DNA of 64,000 nt from Burkholderia sp. BCC0322. Lineage in GTDB: Bacteria > Pseudomonadota > Gammaproteobacteria > Burkholderiales > Burkholderiaceae. This document shows positions 53,543 to 62,060 of this stretch, one piece after another. The stretch lies in NCBI RefSeq assembly GCF_902833045.1, contig NZ_CADFDU010000002.1:1-64000 (forward strand), in the 5' to 3' direction. Within the stretch, counting starts at the first letter, position 1. The number at the start of each line of letters is the position of its first letter. The notes under the pieces are model-generated. The model was not told the origin of the DNA, searched no databases, and saw only the letters and a program-made list of their open reading frames with translations. Made by a program: the position numbers and the translations under genes.

Positions 53543-54682
53543 TTACGCGCAGGCGCGTTCCTGCTCCTTGTTGAAGAACGGGATCACGTGCTCGCCGATG
53601 TTGCGGATCGTCTCCATCTGCGCGTCGTGCGGCACCGTGCCCATCTGGCACAGGAACAGCACTTCGTCGACGCCGGCTTCCTGCAGGCGGCCGACATAGC
53701 CGATGCAGTCGTCCACCGTGCCGTACGCATGGTTCGGGTTCATCATCGCGAGCGCCGGGTCGGCGAAGTTCACGACGACTTCCTCCGATGCGAAGCGCGA
53801 GCGGATCACCATCTCGCCGGTGTCGGCCTGCACGAGGTCGTCGCCCCACTTCGCCGGGTCCGGACGCTCGCCGCCCGTGTACCAGTACGCGAGCGATTCC
53901 ATGAAGTAGCGCTGGCCGCGGATGCCGATCTTGCGGGCGGCCTGGCCGTCGGCCATCACGACCGTCGGGCACAGCGCCGCGAGGTGCTGGGTCGGGCGGA
54001 AGCCGACCTGGTCTTCCGGCTTGCGGTTCGCCCACGCTTCGCGATACACGGCGTTCTTCTTCGCGACTTCGTCGGGGCCGCCGAAACCGAGCACCAGCGC
54101 GCCCATCCCGCGCTGGCCGGCGCGCAGCAGCGCGTCGGTGTTGGTACACGCGAGGTACATCGGCGGGTGCGGATCCTGGAACGGCTTCGGGTGGATCGGG
54201 CGCTTCGGAATCTTGATGTACTTGCCGTCGTGCTCGATCTCGTCCTGCACGAACATCTTCGGCACGAGGTACATCGATTCGTCGATCATCGGCTGCAGCT
54301 CGTTGAGGTCGTAGCCGAACGCGCCGGCTTCCTGCTGGCTGCCGCCCTTGCCGACGCCGAAGTGCACACGGCCGCCCGACAGGATGTCGAGCAGTGCCAC
54401 ACGCTCCGCGACCTTGATCGGGTGGTTCATCGCCGGCGGCAGGCACACGACGCCGTGGCCGAGCCCGATGCGCGTCGTGCGGCCGGCCAGGTACGCAAGG
54501 AAGGTTTCCGGCGCGCTCATGTGCGCATAGTTTGTGAGCGACGTGTGCTCCACGCACCAGATCGTGTCGAAGCCGACCTGCTCGGCGAGCAGCGCCTGTT
54601 CGACCGTTTCCTTGAACACCCGGTGGTCGCCCTCGCGCGATGCGTCGGTGGTCTGGGCTTCGTAGATGAGGGAAAACTTCAT
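53543..54682 (-). CDS. LLM-class (luciferase-like) flavin monooxygenase
   Basis: 379 aa. The F420/FMN TIM barrel motifs are clear: GFDTIWCVEHTSLTNYAHMS, LAGRTTRIGLGHGVVCLPPA, HPIKVAERVALLDILSGGRV and FGVGKGGSQQEAGAFGYDLN. It lies 165 bases upstream of hsaA on the same strand, with its own upstream site resembling that of hsaC. The pathway role is unassigned: candidates are Baeyer-Villiger-type oxidation or another steroid ring hydroxylation. A function in the locus is inferred from position only. Confidence 0.85.
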   Translation of the reverse strand: MKFSLIYEAQTTDASREGDHRVFKETVEQALLAEQVGFDTIWCVEHTSLTNYAHMSAPETFLAYLAGRTTRIGLGHGVVCLPPAMNHPIKVAERVALLDILSGGRVHFGVGKGGSQQEAGAFGYDLNELQPMIDESMYLVPKMFVQDEIEHDGKYIKIPKRPIHPKPFQDPHPPMYLACTNTDALLRAGQRGMGALVLGFGGPDEVAKKNAVYREAWANRKPEDQVGFRPTQHLAALCPTVVMADGQAARKIGIRGQRYFMESLAYWYTGGERPDPAKWGDDLVQADTGEMVIRSRFASEEVVVNFADPALAMMNPNHAYGTVDDCIGYVGRLQEAGVDEVLFLCQMGTVPHDAQMETIRNIGEHVIPFFNKEQERACA

Positions 54683-54794
54683 TGCGTGCGTCTCCATGTA
54701 TGTTGGACGAGTCGGGGTCGTGCAACCCGCCCGCACGATACGGACGAAGCGCGACGGTCCACGAATGGGAGTGTCGGCGCGCGGGCCGGTGCGG

Positions 54795-54810
54795 ACATCG
54801 TCTGTTTGGA
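54795..54810 (-). promoter_or_regulatory. shared motif upstream of the LLM gene
   Basis: Plus strand ACATCGTCTGTTTGGA, 15 of 16 bases the same as upstream of hsaC (41873-41888). It lies 113 bases before the LLM start, in the 260-base divergent gap towards the VOC gene at 54943, and could serve either side. Confidence 0.5.
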
Positions 54811-54942
54811 GTAACGGCATGCGTGCGGGGACAGAGGGGTTTCACCGTCATCCGATCGGACTGCGTGAGCGCGCAGGCGGCGCGCTAGCATCGAAAGGCG
54901 GCACGTTGCACGCCGCCCACATCAAGACAAGGGAGAACCGGG

Positions 54943-55293
54943 ATGAAGGTATCGATGCTGCTGTATCCGGTCGACGACATCGACACGGCGTTGCCGCTGT
55001 TCGTCGACGGGCTCGGCCTGAACGTGAAGTTCCGCGACGGCGACCGCTATTGCGCGCTCGACGGCGGCCCGCTGACGATCGCGCTGGTCGCGGGCGACGA
55101 GCAGATCGTCGAGCGCGCGGCGCTCACGCTGCGCGTCGACGAGGACGACGACCTGTATGCGGCGATGGCGCGGGTCGTGAAGGCCGGTGCGTCGGTACGC
55201 GTGCCCGTGCAGGCCGGGCCGCACGAATACCGCGCGGTGCTGGAGGACAAGAACGGCGCGCTGCTCGTGATTTCGCAGAAACGGGCCGCATGA
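54943..55293 (+). CDS. VOC family (glyoxalase/bleomycin-resistance fold) protein
   Basis: 116 aa single VOC module: VSMLLYPVDDIDTALPLFVD at the start, ending AVLEDKNGALLVISQKRAA. The ATG at 54943 follows GGGAGAA. Metal ligands are not all evident, so it may bind rather than convert a small molecule. It is divergent from the LLM gene across the shared-motif region and followed closely by the convergent LysR gene. Confidence 0.83.
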   Translation: MKVSMLLYPVDDIDTALPLFVDGLGLNVKFRDGDRYCALDGGPLTIALVAGDEQIVERAALTLRVDEDDDLYAAMARVVKAGASVRVPVQAGPHEYRAVLEDKNGALLVISQKRAA

Positions 55294-55344
55294 CGGCACG
55301 CGGCGCGGGCGCCGGATGCGGGCGCCGTGCGCGTGGCAGGGCCG

Positions 55345-56205
55345 TTACGCGTGCGCGCCCGGCGTGCTCAGGTCGCTCGCTTCGAGCAACTCGAGCAGCG
55401 TGCGCGCCGGCTGGCTGAGCCGCTTCGCGGCCAGCGCGATGAATTCGATGTCGGGCAGCACCGGCAGCGCGTCGCCGTTGACCAGCGGCGCGAGCCCACG
55501 CGTCGACAAGTAATGCGACGTCGCGGTCAGGCCGAGCCCCGCACGGGCGGCCGCGATGCAGCCCGGCTGGCTGCTGCTGGAGCACACGACTTCCCAGCCG
55601 ATTCCCTTCTCCGCCAGCGCGTTCAGGACGATCGCGCGCGTCACGCTCGGCTCGGCGACCAGCACGAGCGGCAGCGGCCGCTCCGGATCGACGACGGTGC
55701 CGGGCCGCGCGACCCATTCGAGCCGCGTGCGCAGCAGCGGCGTGCCGCGCCGCTCGCCGAGCCGCCGCTTGCCGATCATCAGGTCGAGCGCGCCCGCGTC
55801 CAGCCCTTCATAGAGCCGGCTCGTCATGCCGGTGGTGATCTCCAGCGCGACGTCCGGGTGCGCGGCGCGAAACCCGGCGAGCACATCCGGCAACGCGACG
55901 AGCGCGAGGTCGTCCGGCGCACCGAGCCGCACCAGCCCCTGCAGCCTCGGCTTGCGAAACTGCGATTCCGCGCGGTTCAGCGCCTGCAGGATCACGTTCG
56001 CATGCACGAGCAGCGCCTCGCCGTCGGCCGTCATCGCGATCGAATGCGTGTCGCGCACGAACAGCCGCCGGCCGACGCTCTCTTCGAGACGGCGGATGTG
56101 TTCGCTGACGCTCGACTGGTTGAGCCCGAGCTGCCGGCTCGCTTCGGTGAAGCTGCGGCAATTCGTGACGGTCGCGAACGTGTTGAGCCAGACGGGATTG
56201 AGCAT
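55345..56205 (-). CDS. LysR family transcriptional regulator
   Basis: 286 aa. The winged HTH is at about residues 1-60 (NRSFTEASRQLGLNQSSVSE within the first 40; HIRRLEESVGRRLFVRDTHS after), followed by a two-lobe effector domain. It is divergent from the MFS exporter at 56364, so it most likely controls that gene. It is also the only regulator close to the right end of the steroid locus, so a wider role is conceivable. Confidence 0.9.
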   Translation of the reverse strand: MLNPVWLNTFATVTNCRSFTEASRQLGLNQSSVSEHIRRLEESVGRRLFVRDTHSIAMTADGEALLVHANVILQALNRAESQFRKPRLQGLVRLGAPDDLALVALPDVLAGFRAAHPDVALEITTGMTSRLYEGLDAGALDLMIGKRRLGERRGTPLLRTRLEWVARPGTVVDPERPLPLVLVAEPSVTRAIVLNALAEKGIGWEVVCSSSSQPGCIAAARAGLGLTATSHYLSTRGLAPLVNGDALPVLPDIEFIALAAKRLSQPARTLLELLEASDLSTPGAHA

Positions 56206-56363
56206 CGCGCATTGTCATCGGCATTACCGATGACAGTCAACGCCTTCAGGCGGCTTCCCGATGACCGTCGGAATCGGTACCATCGTGCGCTTGAAGACCG
56301 GCAGGCGCCGCGCAACCGCGTCAAGGCGCCACCCGCGCCGGCCTTTGCACCACCGATTTCGCC

Positions 56364-57752
56364 ATGTCCCGGGAACCCACACACTCCGCGCTGCTCTGGA
56401 TCGTCGCCGCTGCGTTCTTCATGCAGTCGCTCGACACGACGATCGTCAACACCGCCCTGCCCTCGATCGCACAAAGCCTGCACGCGTCGCCGCTTGCGAT
56501 GCAGCCCGTCGTGGTCGTCTATACGCTGACGATGGCGATGCTCACGCCGGCGTCCGGCTGGCTGGCCGACCGGTTCGGCACGCGCCGCGTGTTCTCGCTC
56601 GCGATTCTCGTGTTCGTGCTGGCGTCGATCGGCTGCGCGGCGTCGCATACGCTCGGCCAGCTCGTCGCCGCGCGCGCGCTGCAGGGCATCGGCGGCTCGA
56701 TGCTGCTGCCGATCGGGCGGCTCGCCGTGCTGCGCCGCGTGCCGGGCGAACAGTACGTCGCGGCGATCGCATTCGTGTCGATCGCCGGCCAGCTCGGGCC
56801 GATCGTCGGGCCGACGCTCGGCGGCTGGCTGACGCAGGCGATTTCGTGGCACTGGGTGTTCATCGTCAACGTGCCGGTCGGCGTGGTCGGCTTCCTCGCC
56901 GTGCAGCGCTACCTGCCGCACGACCAGGCGCAACAGCCGCCGCCGTTCGACTTCGTCGGCTGTGCGCTGCTGTCGGCCGCGATGATCGCGCTGTCGCTCG
57001 CGATCGACCCGCCGATGTCCGCGCATCGCGCCGCGTGGGCGGCCGGGCTCGCCGTGCTCGGCCTGGCAAGCGCGCTCGCCTACCTGCCGCACGCTCGGCG
57101 GCGCACGCAGCCGCTGTTCCGGCTCGGGCTGTTCCGCGAGCCGAACTTCGGTTCGGGGCTGCTCGGGAATCTGCTGTGCCGGATCGGCACGAGCTCGGTG
57201 CCGTTCATGCTGCCGCTGCTGATGCAGGTGCAGCTCGGCTACACGCCGCTGCAGTCGGGGCTGATGATGCTGCCGGCCGCGATCGCGGGCGTCATCGCGA
57301 AACGCTGGATCGCGCCGCTCGTGAAGCGTTTCGGCTACGCGGCGTTCCTGGTCGTGAATACGGGGATCGTCGGGTGCGCGATCGCGGGGTTCGCGCTGGT
57401 GTCGGCGCGGCCCGCGCCGCTACTGGAAGGCGCGCTGCTGATCGTGTTCGGCACGGCGAACTCGATGCAGTTCGCGGCGATGAACGGCGTGACGTTGAAG
57501 GGGCTGTCGCATGCCGACGCCGGCAGCGGCAACAGCCTGTTCACGATGATGCAGATGCTGGCGATGGGGCTCGGCGTATCGATCGGCGGCGGCCTCGTCA
57601 ACCTGTTCGCCGCCCATTGGGGCTCGATGGCGCACGGGTTCATGCTGTCGTTCACATGCATGGGCGTGGTGACGCTGCTGTCGTCCGTCGTGTTCCGGCG
57701 GATCGATGCGGCCGCCCCGCCGGCCAGTGCCGCAGCGCGCCCGTCCGCGTGA
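56364..57752 (+). CDS. DHA2-type MFS exporter (EmrB/QacA family)
   Basis: 462 aa with 14 predicted helices. Signatures: MQSLDTTIVNTALPSIAQSL (motif D1 for 14-TM drug exporters), GWLADRFGTRRVFSLAILVF (motif A), LVAARALQGIGGSMLLPIGR (motif B) and GPIVGPTLGGWLTQAISWHW (motif C). The last identifies proton-driven drug or metabolite antiporters. Probably regulated by the divergent LysR protein. Substrate unknown. It ends 9 bases before the convergent DUF4377 gene. Confidence 0.92.
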   Translation: MSREPTHSALLWIVAAAFFMQSLDTTIVNTALPSIAQSLHASPLAMQPVVVVYTLTMAMLTPASGWLADRFGTRRVFSLAILVFVLASIGCAASHTLGQLVAARALQGIGGSMLLPIGRLAVLRRVPGEQYVAAIAFVSIAGQLGPIVGPTLGGWLTQAISWHWVFIVNVPVGVVGFLAVQRYLPHDQAQQPPPFDFVGCALLSAAMIALSLAIDPPMSAHRAAWAAGLAVLGLASALAYLPHARRRTQPLFRLGLFREPNFGSGLLGNLLCRIGTSSVPFMLPLLMQVQLGYTPLQSGLMMLPAAIAGVIAKRWIAPLVKRFGYAAFLVVNTGIVGCAIAGFALVSARPAPLLEGALLIVFGTANSMQFAAMNGVTLKGLSHADAGSGNSLFTMMQMLAMGLGVSIGGGLVNLFAAHWGSMAHGFMLSFTCMGVVTLLSSVVFRRIDAAAPPASAAARPSA

Positions 57753-57761
57753 GCGCGGCCG

Positions 57762-58142
57762 TCAGTTCACCTGGCGGCGCTCGACGACGCGCTTGAGCAC
57801 CCAGCGGATCGACGATCCGTCGGCCGGCGGCTGCGCGACGTGGTATTCGTCGATTTCGAGCGTGTACAGGTAGCCGGGCTGGTACGCGAAGCCTTCGATA
57901 CCGGCGTACCACAGGCTCCACGGCTCGTTCGGGCCGTTGCGCACCTGCAGGCACTCCATCGGCGCGACGCCCGTGCAGCGCGCGGATTGCGGCGCGACAT
58001 AGACGATCTTGGTCACCGGCTGGCTGCCGGCCGGGCGCACCGCGTTCGGCGACGTGGCGACCGCGTCGGTCTGGCATCCGGCGAGGAGCGTGCTGCCGGC
58101 AATGACGGCCGCGCCGAGCAGCGTTCTGGACTGGCGAATCAT
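57762..58142 (-). CDS. DUF4377 domain lipoprotein
   Basis: 126 aa from ATG 58142 behind GAGGAA. A lipobox LLAGC at about residues 18-22 follows a signal helix. The rest matches the DUF4377 pattern (IVYVAPQSARCTGVAPMECL, WSLWYAGIEGFAYQPGYLYT, then RVVERR), with two cysteines likely forming a disulphide. Function unknown; often secreted or outer-membrane-anchored. Confidence 0.82.
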   Translation of the reverse strand: MIRQSRTLLGAAVIAGSTLLAGCQTDAVATSPNAVRPAGSQPVTKIVYVAPQSARCTGVAPMECLQVRNGPNEPWSLWYAGIEGFAYQPGYLYTLEIDEYHVAQPPADGSSIRWVLKRVVERRQVN

Positions 58143-58275
58143 CGGATGTTCCTCACGAAGCGTTGAAGGGCCGATTAGAGGCCCCCACGGCAAGAAAGTT
58201 CACAAATAGCTTACAGAACGCACTCCGCCGCGTTCATTCGTGGGATGTCGCGCGCGAGCCGATACGTTACGGTGA

Positions 58276-58671
58276 TCCCGTTCCGCCGTGCGCGTCGCCG
58301 CCGGCGGCTCGCCCGTGCCGCGCCCGTCCGGCAAGCCGCCGCTCGGCGTGCCGATCTGCGCGGTGCCGCTCAGCGAATGGCCGGAAGACAATCCGCGCCG
58401 GCCGGCGTGCGCGAGCTTCATCCGCGATGCCGAACGCAAGTCGCAGCCGTCGCACGACATCGTGCGCAAGCGGTTCGAACTCACGCCGGCCGAAACCGCG
58501 CTGGCGCTCGCGCTCGTCGACGGGCAGACGCTCGAGGAAGCGGCCGACGCGCTCGCGATCGGCAAGCACGCCGCGCGCTCGCACCTGCGCGCGATTTTTT
58601 CGAAGACGGATGTCACGCGGCAGGCGACGCTCGTCAGGACGTTGCCGAACAGCGTGCCGTCGCTGGGGTGA
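58276..58671 (+). pseudogene. LuxR-type regulator, C-terminal HTH fragment
   Basis: The frame opens right after a TGA at 58273 and has no proper start or N-terminal domain. It retains a LuxR-family output domain: FELTPAETALALALVDGQTL then ALAIGKHAARSHLRAIFSKT, ending at 58671. Intact relatives have ~250 extra residues before this, so the gene seems truncated. A GTG at 58288 could make a 127-aa free HTH, so residual activity cannot be excluded. Confidence 0.65.
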
Positions 58672-58808
58672 GGCGCGTGGCCATCGTCACGACGGCGGAT
58701 TCACCGCGTGGCGATCGTGTACCATCGACGCTTCCCGATATGCCTGATCGCACTGCGTTCGTCCGCCCTTCTCCACGCGAACGATCCGCGCCGCGCACTC
58801 CACTTCGC

Positions 58809-60002
58809 ATGACCTCGCCCGTTCCGTCCGACACCGCGCTGCGCCCGCTGCCGATCGATGCGCTGACCGTGCCGGCCGCGCTCGACGGACGCACGGGCAC
58901 CAACCGCTCGACCAGCGCGCATCCGCAGATTGCCGCGACCAACGACCTCGACGCGGTGCACGCCTGGCTCGCCCGCTTCGTCGATACGCCGACCACGTTC
59001 CAGAACTACCGCAAGGAAGCGGAACGCCTGCTGCTGTGGGCCGTGATCGCGTGCGGCAAGCCGCTGTCGTCGCTCACGCACGAAGATCTGGTCGTCTACC
59101 GGCAGTTCCTGCTCGCCCCCGAGCCGGCCGAACTGTGGTGCGCGAACGGCGGGCGCAAGCATCCGCGCGACGATCCGCGCTGGCGGCCGTTCTACGGGCC
59201 GCTGTCGGCGGCCAGCCAGCGGCAGGCATTAGTGATCCTGAACGTGATGTTCTCGTGGCTCGTGCAGGCCGGCTATCTGGCCGGCAATCCGCTCGCGTTG
59301 TCGCGGCAGCGGCAACGCCGGCCCGCGCCGCGCGTCACGCGCCATCTCGGGCAGCCGCTGTGGCAGTCGGTCAAGGACGCCATCGCCGCGATGCCGCGCG
59401 ACGACGCGCGGGCGAGCTTCCATGCGGATCGCGCGCGCTGGCTGTTCACCCTGCTGTATCTCGGCGGGCTGCGCATCACCGAAGCGGCCAATACGACGAT
59501 GGGCCAGTTCTTCTGCCGGCGCGATGCGGACGGGCGCGACCGCTGGTGGCTCGATGTCGCGGGCAAAGGCGGCCGGCAGCGGCTCGTGCCGGCCACCGAC
59601 GAAATGATGGCCGAGCTGGCGCGTTACCGGCGCACGCATGGCCTGCCCGCCTTGCCGTCCGACGGCGAGCCCACGCCGCTCGTGCTGCCGGCCGGCCACG
59701 CGCGCAAGCCGCTCACGCGCGCAGCGCTGCACCGGATCGTGAAGCAGGTGTTCCGGCTCGCGGCCGACCGGCTGCGCGCGAACGGCGAAGCCGGCGAACA
59801 ACAGGCGCGCGTGCTCGAACAGGCGTCCGCGCACTGGCTGCGACACAGCGCGGGCTCGCATATGGCCGACGGCCGCGTCGACCTGCGGCTCGTGCGCGAC
59901 AACCTCGGCCACGTATCGCTCACGACGACGAGCCAGTACCTGCACGCGGACGACGACTGGCGGCATCGCGAGACGGAGGAGAAGCACCGGATCGGGTGGT
60001 AG
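58809..60002 (+). CDS. tyrosine recombinase / site-specific integrase
   Basis: 397 aa from ATG 58809 (an upstream ATG at 58740 is an alternative). All catalytic residues are present: Arg222 (GGLRITEA), Lys253, His342-x2-Arg345 (HWLRHSAGSH), His368 (GHVSL) and Tyr377. The N-terminal SAM-like core-binding domain is at about 45-165, with a proline/arginine-rich start. The protein is XerC/D-like rather than phage-like in composition and GC, and no att site or cargo is adjacent. It probably is a resident chromosomal recombinase. Confidence 0.88.
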   Translation: MTSPVPSDTALRPLPIDALTVPAALDGRTGTNRSTSAHPQIAATNDLDAVHAWLARFVDTPTTFQNYRKEAERLLLWAVIACGKPLSSLTHEDLVVYRQFLLAPEPAELWCANGGRKHPRDDPRWRPFYGPLSAASQRQALVILNVMFSWLVQAGYLAGNPLALSRQRQRRPAPRVTRHLGQPLWQSVKDAIAAMPRDDARASFHADRARWLFTLLYLGGLRITEAANTTMGQFFCRRDADGRDRWWLDVAGKGGRQRLVPATDEMMAELARYRRTHGLPALPSDGEPTPLVLPAGHARKPLTRAALHRIVKQVFRLAADRLRANGEAGEQQARVLEQASAHWLRHSAGSHMADGRVDLRLVRDNLGHVSLTTTSQYLHADDDWRHRETEEKHRIGW

Positions 60003-60048
60003 GTGCGCACCGATCCGATGAGTCGCGGGTCGCGCAGCGCGTCCGCGC

Positions 60049-60456
60049 TCAGTGGTCGAGGTCGAGCCCGCCGAGGCCACCGTTGCCGCGGCATTTCGCG
60101 CGGTCGCTTTTCACCTGCCAGTCGATCTGCCCGCACATCACGTCGACGCGCTTGCGGTAACTGTCGACCAGGCACTGCGTCGTCGTGCAGCGGTTACGCG
60201 CCTTCAGCCACGCCCTCTGCGTCGCCATGAACTGCTCGTACTCGGGCGGATCCTCGACCGGATAGTTGCTGAAATCGTAGAGCATGCGCTGATAATCCGC
60301 GTTGAGCGCATCGTCGAGATGCGACAACGTCGGATTGGCGCAGATTTCGCGCTCCACGAACGTGGACGCCTTCGCGCAGTTGAACGACGCGGCGTGCGCG
60401 CCGGTCATGCCGGTCATGCCGGCCGCGACGGCCAGCGCAACGAGCCATGCTTTCAT
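60049..60456 (-). CDS. LprI-like (DUF1311) periplasmic protein
   Basis: 135 aa with a Sec signal peptide ending at AHAAS. Mature part has four or more cysteines and the family motif FNCAKASTFVEREICANPTL then LDDALNADYQRML, WLKARNRCTT and a final CRGN. Similar proteins bind or inhibit lysozymes. It converges with the integrase gene. Secretion is predicted from the signal peptide. Confidence 0.85.
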   Translation of the reverse strand: MKAWLVALAVAAGMTGMTGAHAASFNCAKASTFVEREICANPTLSHLDDALNADYQRMLYDFSNYPVEDPPEYEQFMATQRAWLKARNRCTTTQCLVDSYRKRVDVMCGQIDWQVKSDRAKCRGNGGLGGLDLDH

Positions 60457-60619
60457 GTGGGTGCCGTAACGAAGAAGGCGGCGGCCGCGGATCGGCTCGC
60501 CCTGGCGCGCGAACGGGCCTGCCCGTCGCAGCGACCCGGGAGCTTAGGTCAGCGCGCGTCGCATTTCAATACGCGGCTCGCCATCCCGGCACCTGCGCCG
60601 CACGGCGCGTCACACTCGA

Positions 60620-60841
60620 TCAGTACACGCCCACCCAATGCCCGGGCACCCACGCCCAGTGGTTGCCGGCCCACCGGTAATGCCCCTTCGCCCAGCGATA
60701 GCCCGGCGCAGGCATCGGCGGCGGCACCTCGACGACGGGCGCCGGCTGTGGCGGCCGCACGGGTTCGACCACGCATGCGGACATCAGCGCCGCACCGGCC
60801 GTCAGCAGCACGGCGAGCGACACGGATCGGATCTTGATCAT
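60620..60841 (-). CDS. YXWGXW-repeat small lipoprotein
   Basis: 73 aa from ATG 60841 behind GGGAG. Signal with lipobox LMSAC at about 19-23, a proline-rich linker and an aromatic C-terminus (YRWAKGHYRWAGNHWAWVPGHWVG) with the YXWGXW-like repeat. Function unknown; such proteins are predicted to be envelope-associated. Located 59 bases beyond the end of the DUF1501 gene on the same strand. Confidence 0.8.
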   Translation of the reverse strand: MIKIRSVSLAVLLTAGAALMSACVVEPVRPPQPAPVVEVPPPMPAPGYRWAKGHYRWAGNHWAWVPGHWVGVY

Positions 60842-60900
60842 CCAGGATTCTCCCTTTTTGTGTAGTGGTTGGTTCAGTGCCGAAGCGGCAACACCGCGCG

Positions 60901-62058
60901 TCAGGCGGATCCCCGAATCAGCCCGCTCATCGGCCGCGTCGCACCGCTTTCCGCGAACAGCGCGGACGCGGTGCGGCGCGGATCGAGCCGCAGGCTTTCG
61001 GCGGCGGCGCCCGAGATCAGCGCGTCGAGCGACGCGGTCGGTTTCAGGTCGCGCCCTTCGTACAGGTCGCCCGGCCGCAACCCCGGCCAGTCGGCAATCA
61101 CGCGGCCGCCGGCCACCGCGCCGCCGGCGAGCATCGCGACCGACGCCTGCCCGTGATCGGTGCCGCCCGTGCCGTTCGCGGCCGCCGTGCGGCCGAACTC
61201 CGTTGCGATCAGCACCGTGGTCTGCTGCCACGCGGGCCCGAGGCCGTCGCGCAGCGCGGCGAGCATCGTATCGAGCGCCTTCAGCTGATTCGCGAGCCGT
61301 GCGTTCTGCGCGCTGTGCGTGTCCCAGCCCCCCGTCTCGATCATCGCGATGCGCGGGCCGTCGTCGCGAGCGAGAAACGTCGCGGCGAGCTTGCCGACCC
61401 CGGCCGGATCCTGCCGCGCATGCGCATCGCCGGCGAGGCCGCGCGCGTCCATCGCCGACTGCCACAGCGGGCCGAGTTGCGCGTCGGCCTCGTAGAGCGC
61501 CGACACGCGTGCGAGCAGGTCGTCCGGCGCGGCCGGCAAGCCGGACGGCGCGTAAGACGCGGCCTGCACGGCGCCGCGCAACGCGAGCGGCACGGTCGGC
61601 GCGAAAGCGATCGCGTTTTCGCGCGTGGCCGGCAGCAGTGCGGCGAGCCGGTTCAGCCACCCGTCCTTCACCTGGTACGGCGCGCGGCCGCCCGTCTCGA
61701 GCACGTTCTGGCCGTCGAAATGCGAGCGGTCGCGATACGGCGATGCAATCGCATGAACGAACAACGCCTGCCCGTCGCGGTACAACTGCGCGGTCTGTGC
61801 GAGCGACGGATGCAGCGCGAACGTGCCGTCGAGCCGCGTCGCGGACGACGCGTCGATCGCCAGCGGGCCGCGCAGCGACGCATACGCGGGCTCGACATAC
61901 GGGACGACGATGTTCAGGCCGTCGGCCGCGCCGCGCTGGATCACGAACACGAAGCGCCGATCGGTCTCGACGTTCGCGAACACGATCCGCGGTGCGACGA
62001 GGATCGCGCCGGCGCCGGCGGCGGCCACGCTCAGGAATTGTCGGCGGGACAGTGCCAT
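60901..62058 (-). CDS. DUF1501 family Tat-exported protein
   Basis: 385 aa from ATG 62058 (GGAGA upstream), just overlapping the DUF1800 stop region. N-terminal SRRQFLSVAAAGAGAILVAP is a Tat signal. The DUF1501 core, an alkaline phosphatase-like fold, is visible: VQRGAADGLNIVVPYVEPAY (metal Asp region), MIETGGWDTHSAQNARLANQ and EFGRTAAANGTGGTDHGQAS with conserved His. It acts outside the cytoplasm with the DUF1800 partner encoded upstream. Substrate unknown. Confidence 0.87.
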   Translation of the reverse strand: MALSRRQFLSVAAAGAGAILVAPRIVFANVETDRRFVFVIQRGAADGLNIVVPYVEPAYASLRGPLAIDASSATRLDGTFALHPSLAQTAQLYRDGQALFVHAIASPYRDRSHFDGQNVLETGGRAPYQVKDGWLNRLAALLPATRENAIAFAPTVPLALRGAVQAASYAPSGLPAAPDDLLARVSALYEADAQLGPLWQSAMDARGLAGDAHARQDPAGVGKLAATFLARDDGPRIAMIETGGWDTHSAQNARLANQLKALDTMLAALRDGLGPAWQQTTVLIATEFGRTAAANGTGGTDHGQASVAMLAGGAVAGGRVIADWPGLRPGDLYEGRDLKPTASLDALISGAAAESLRLDPRRTASALFAESGATRPMSGLIRGSA

Positions 62059-62060
62059 GG

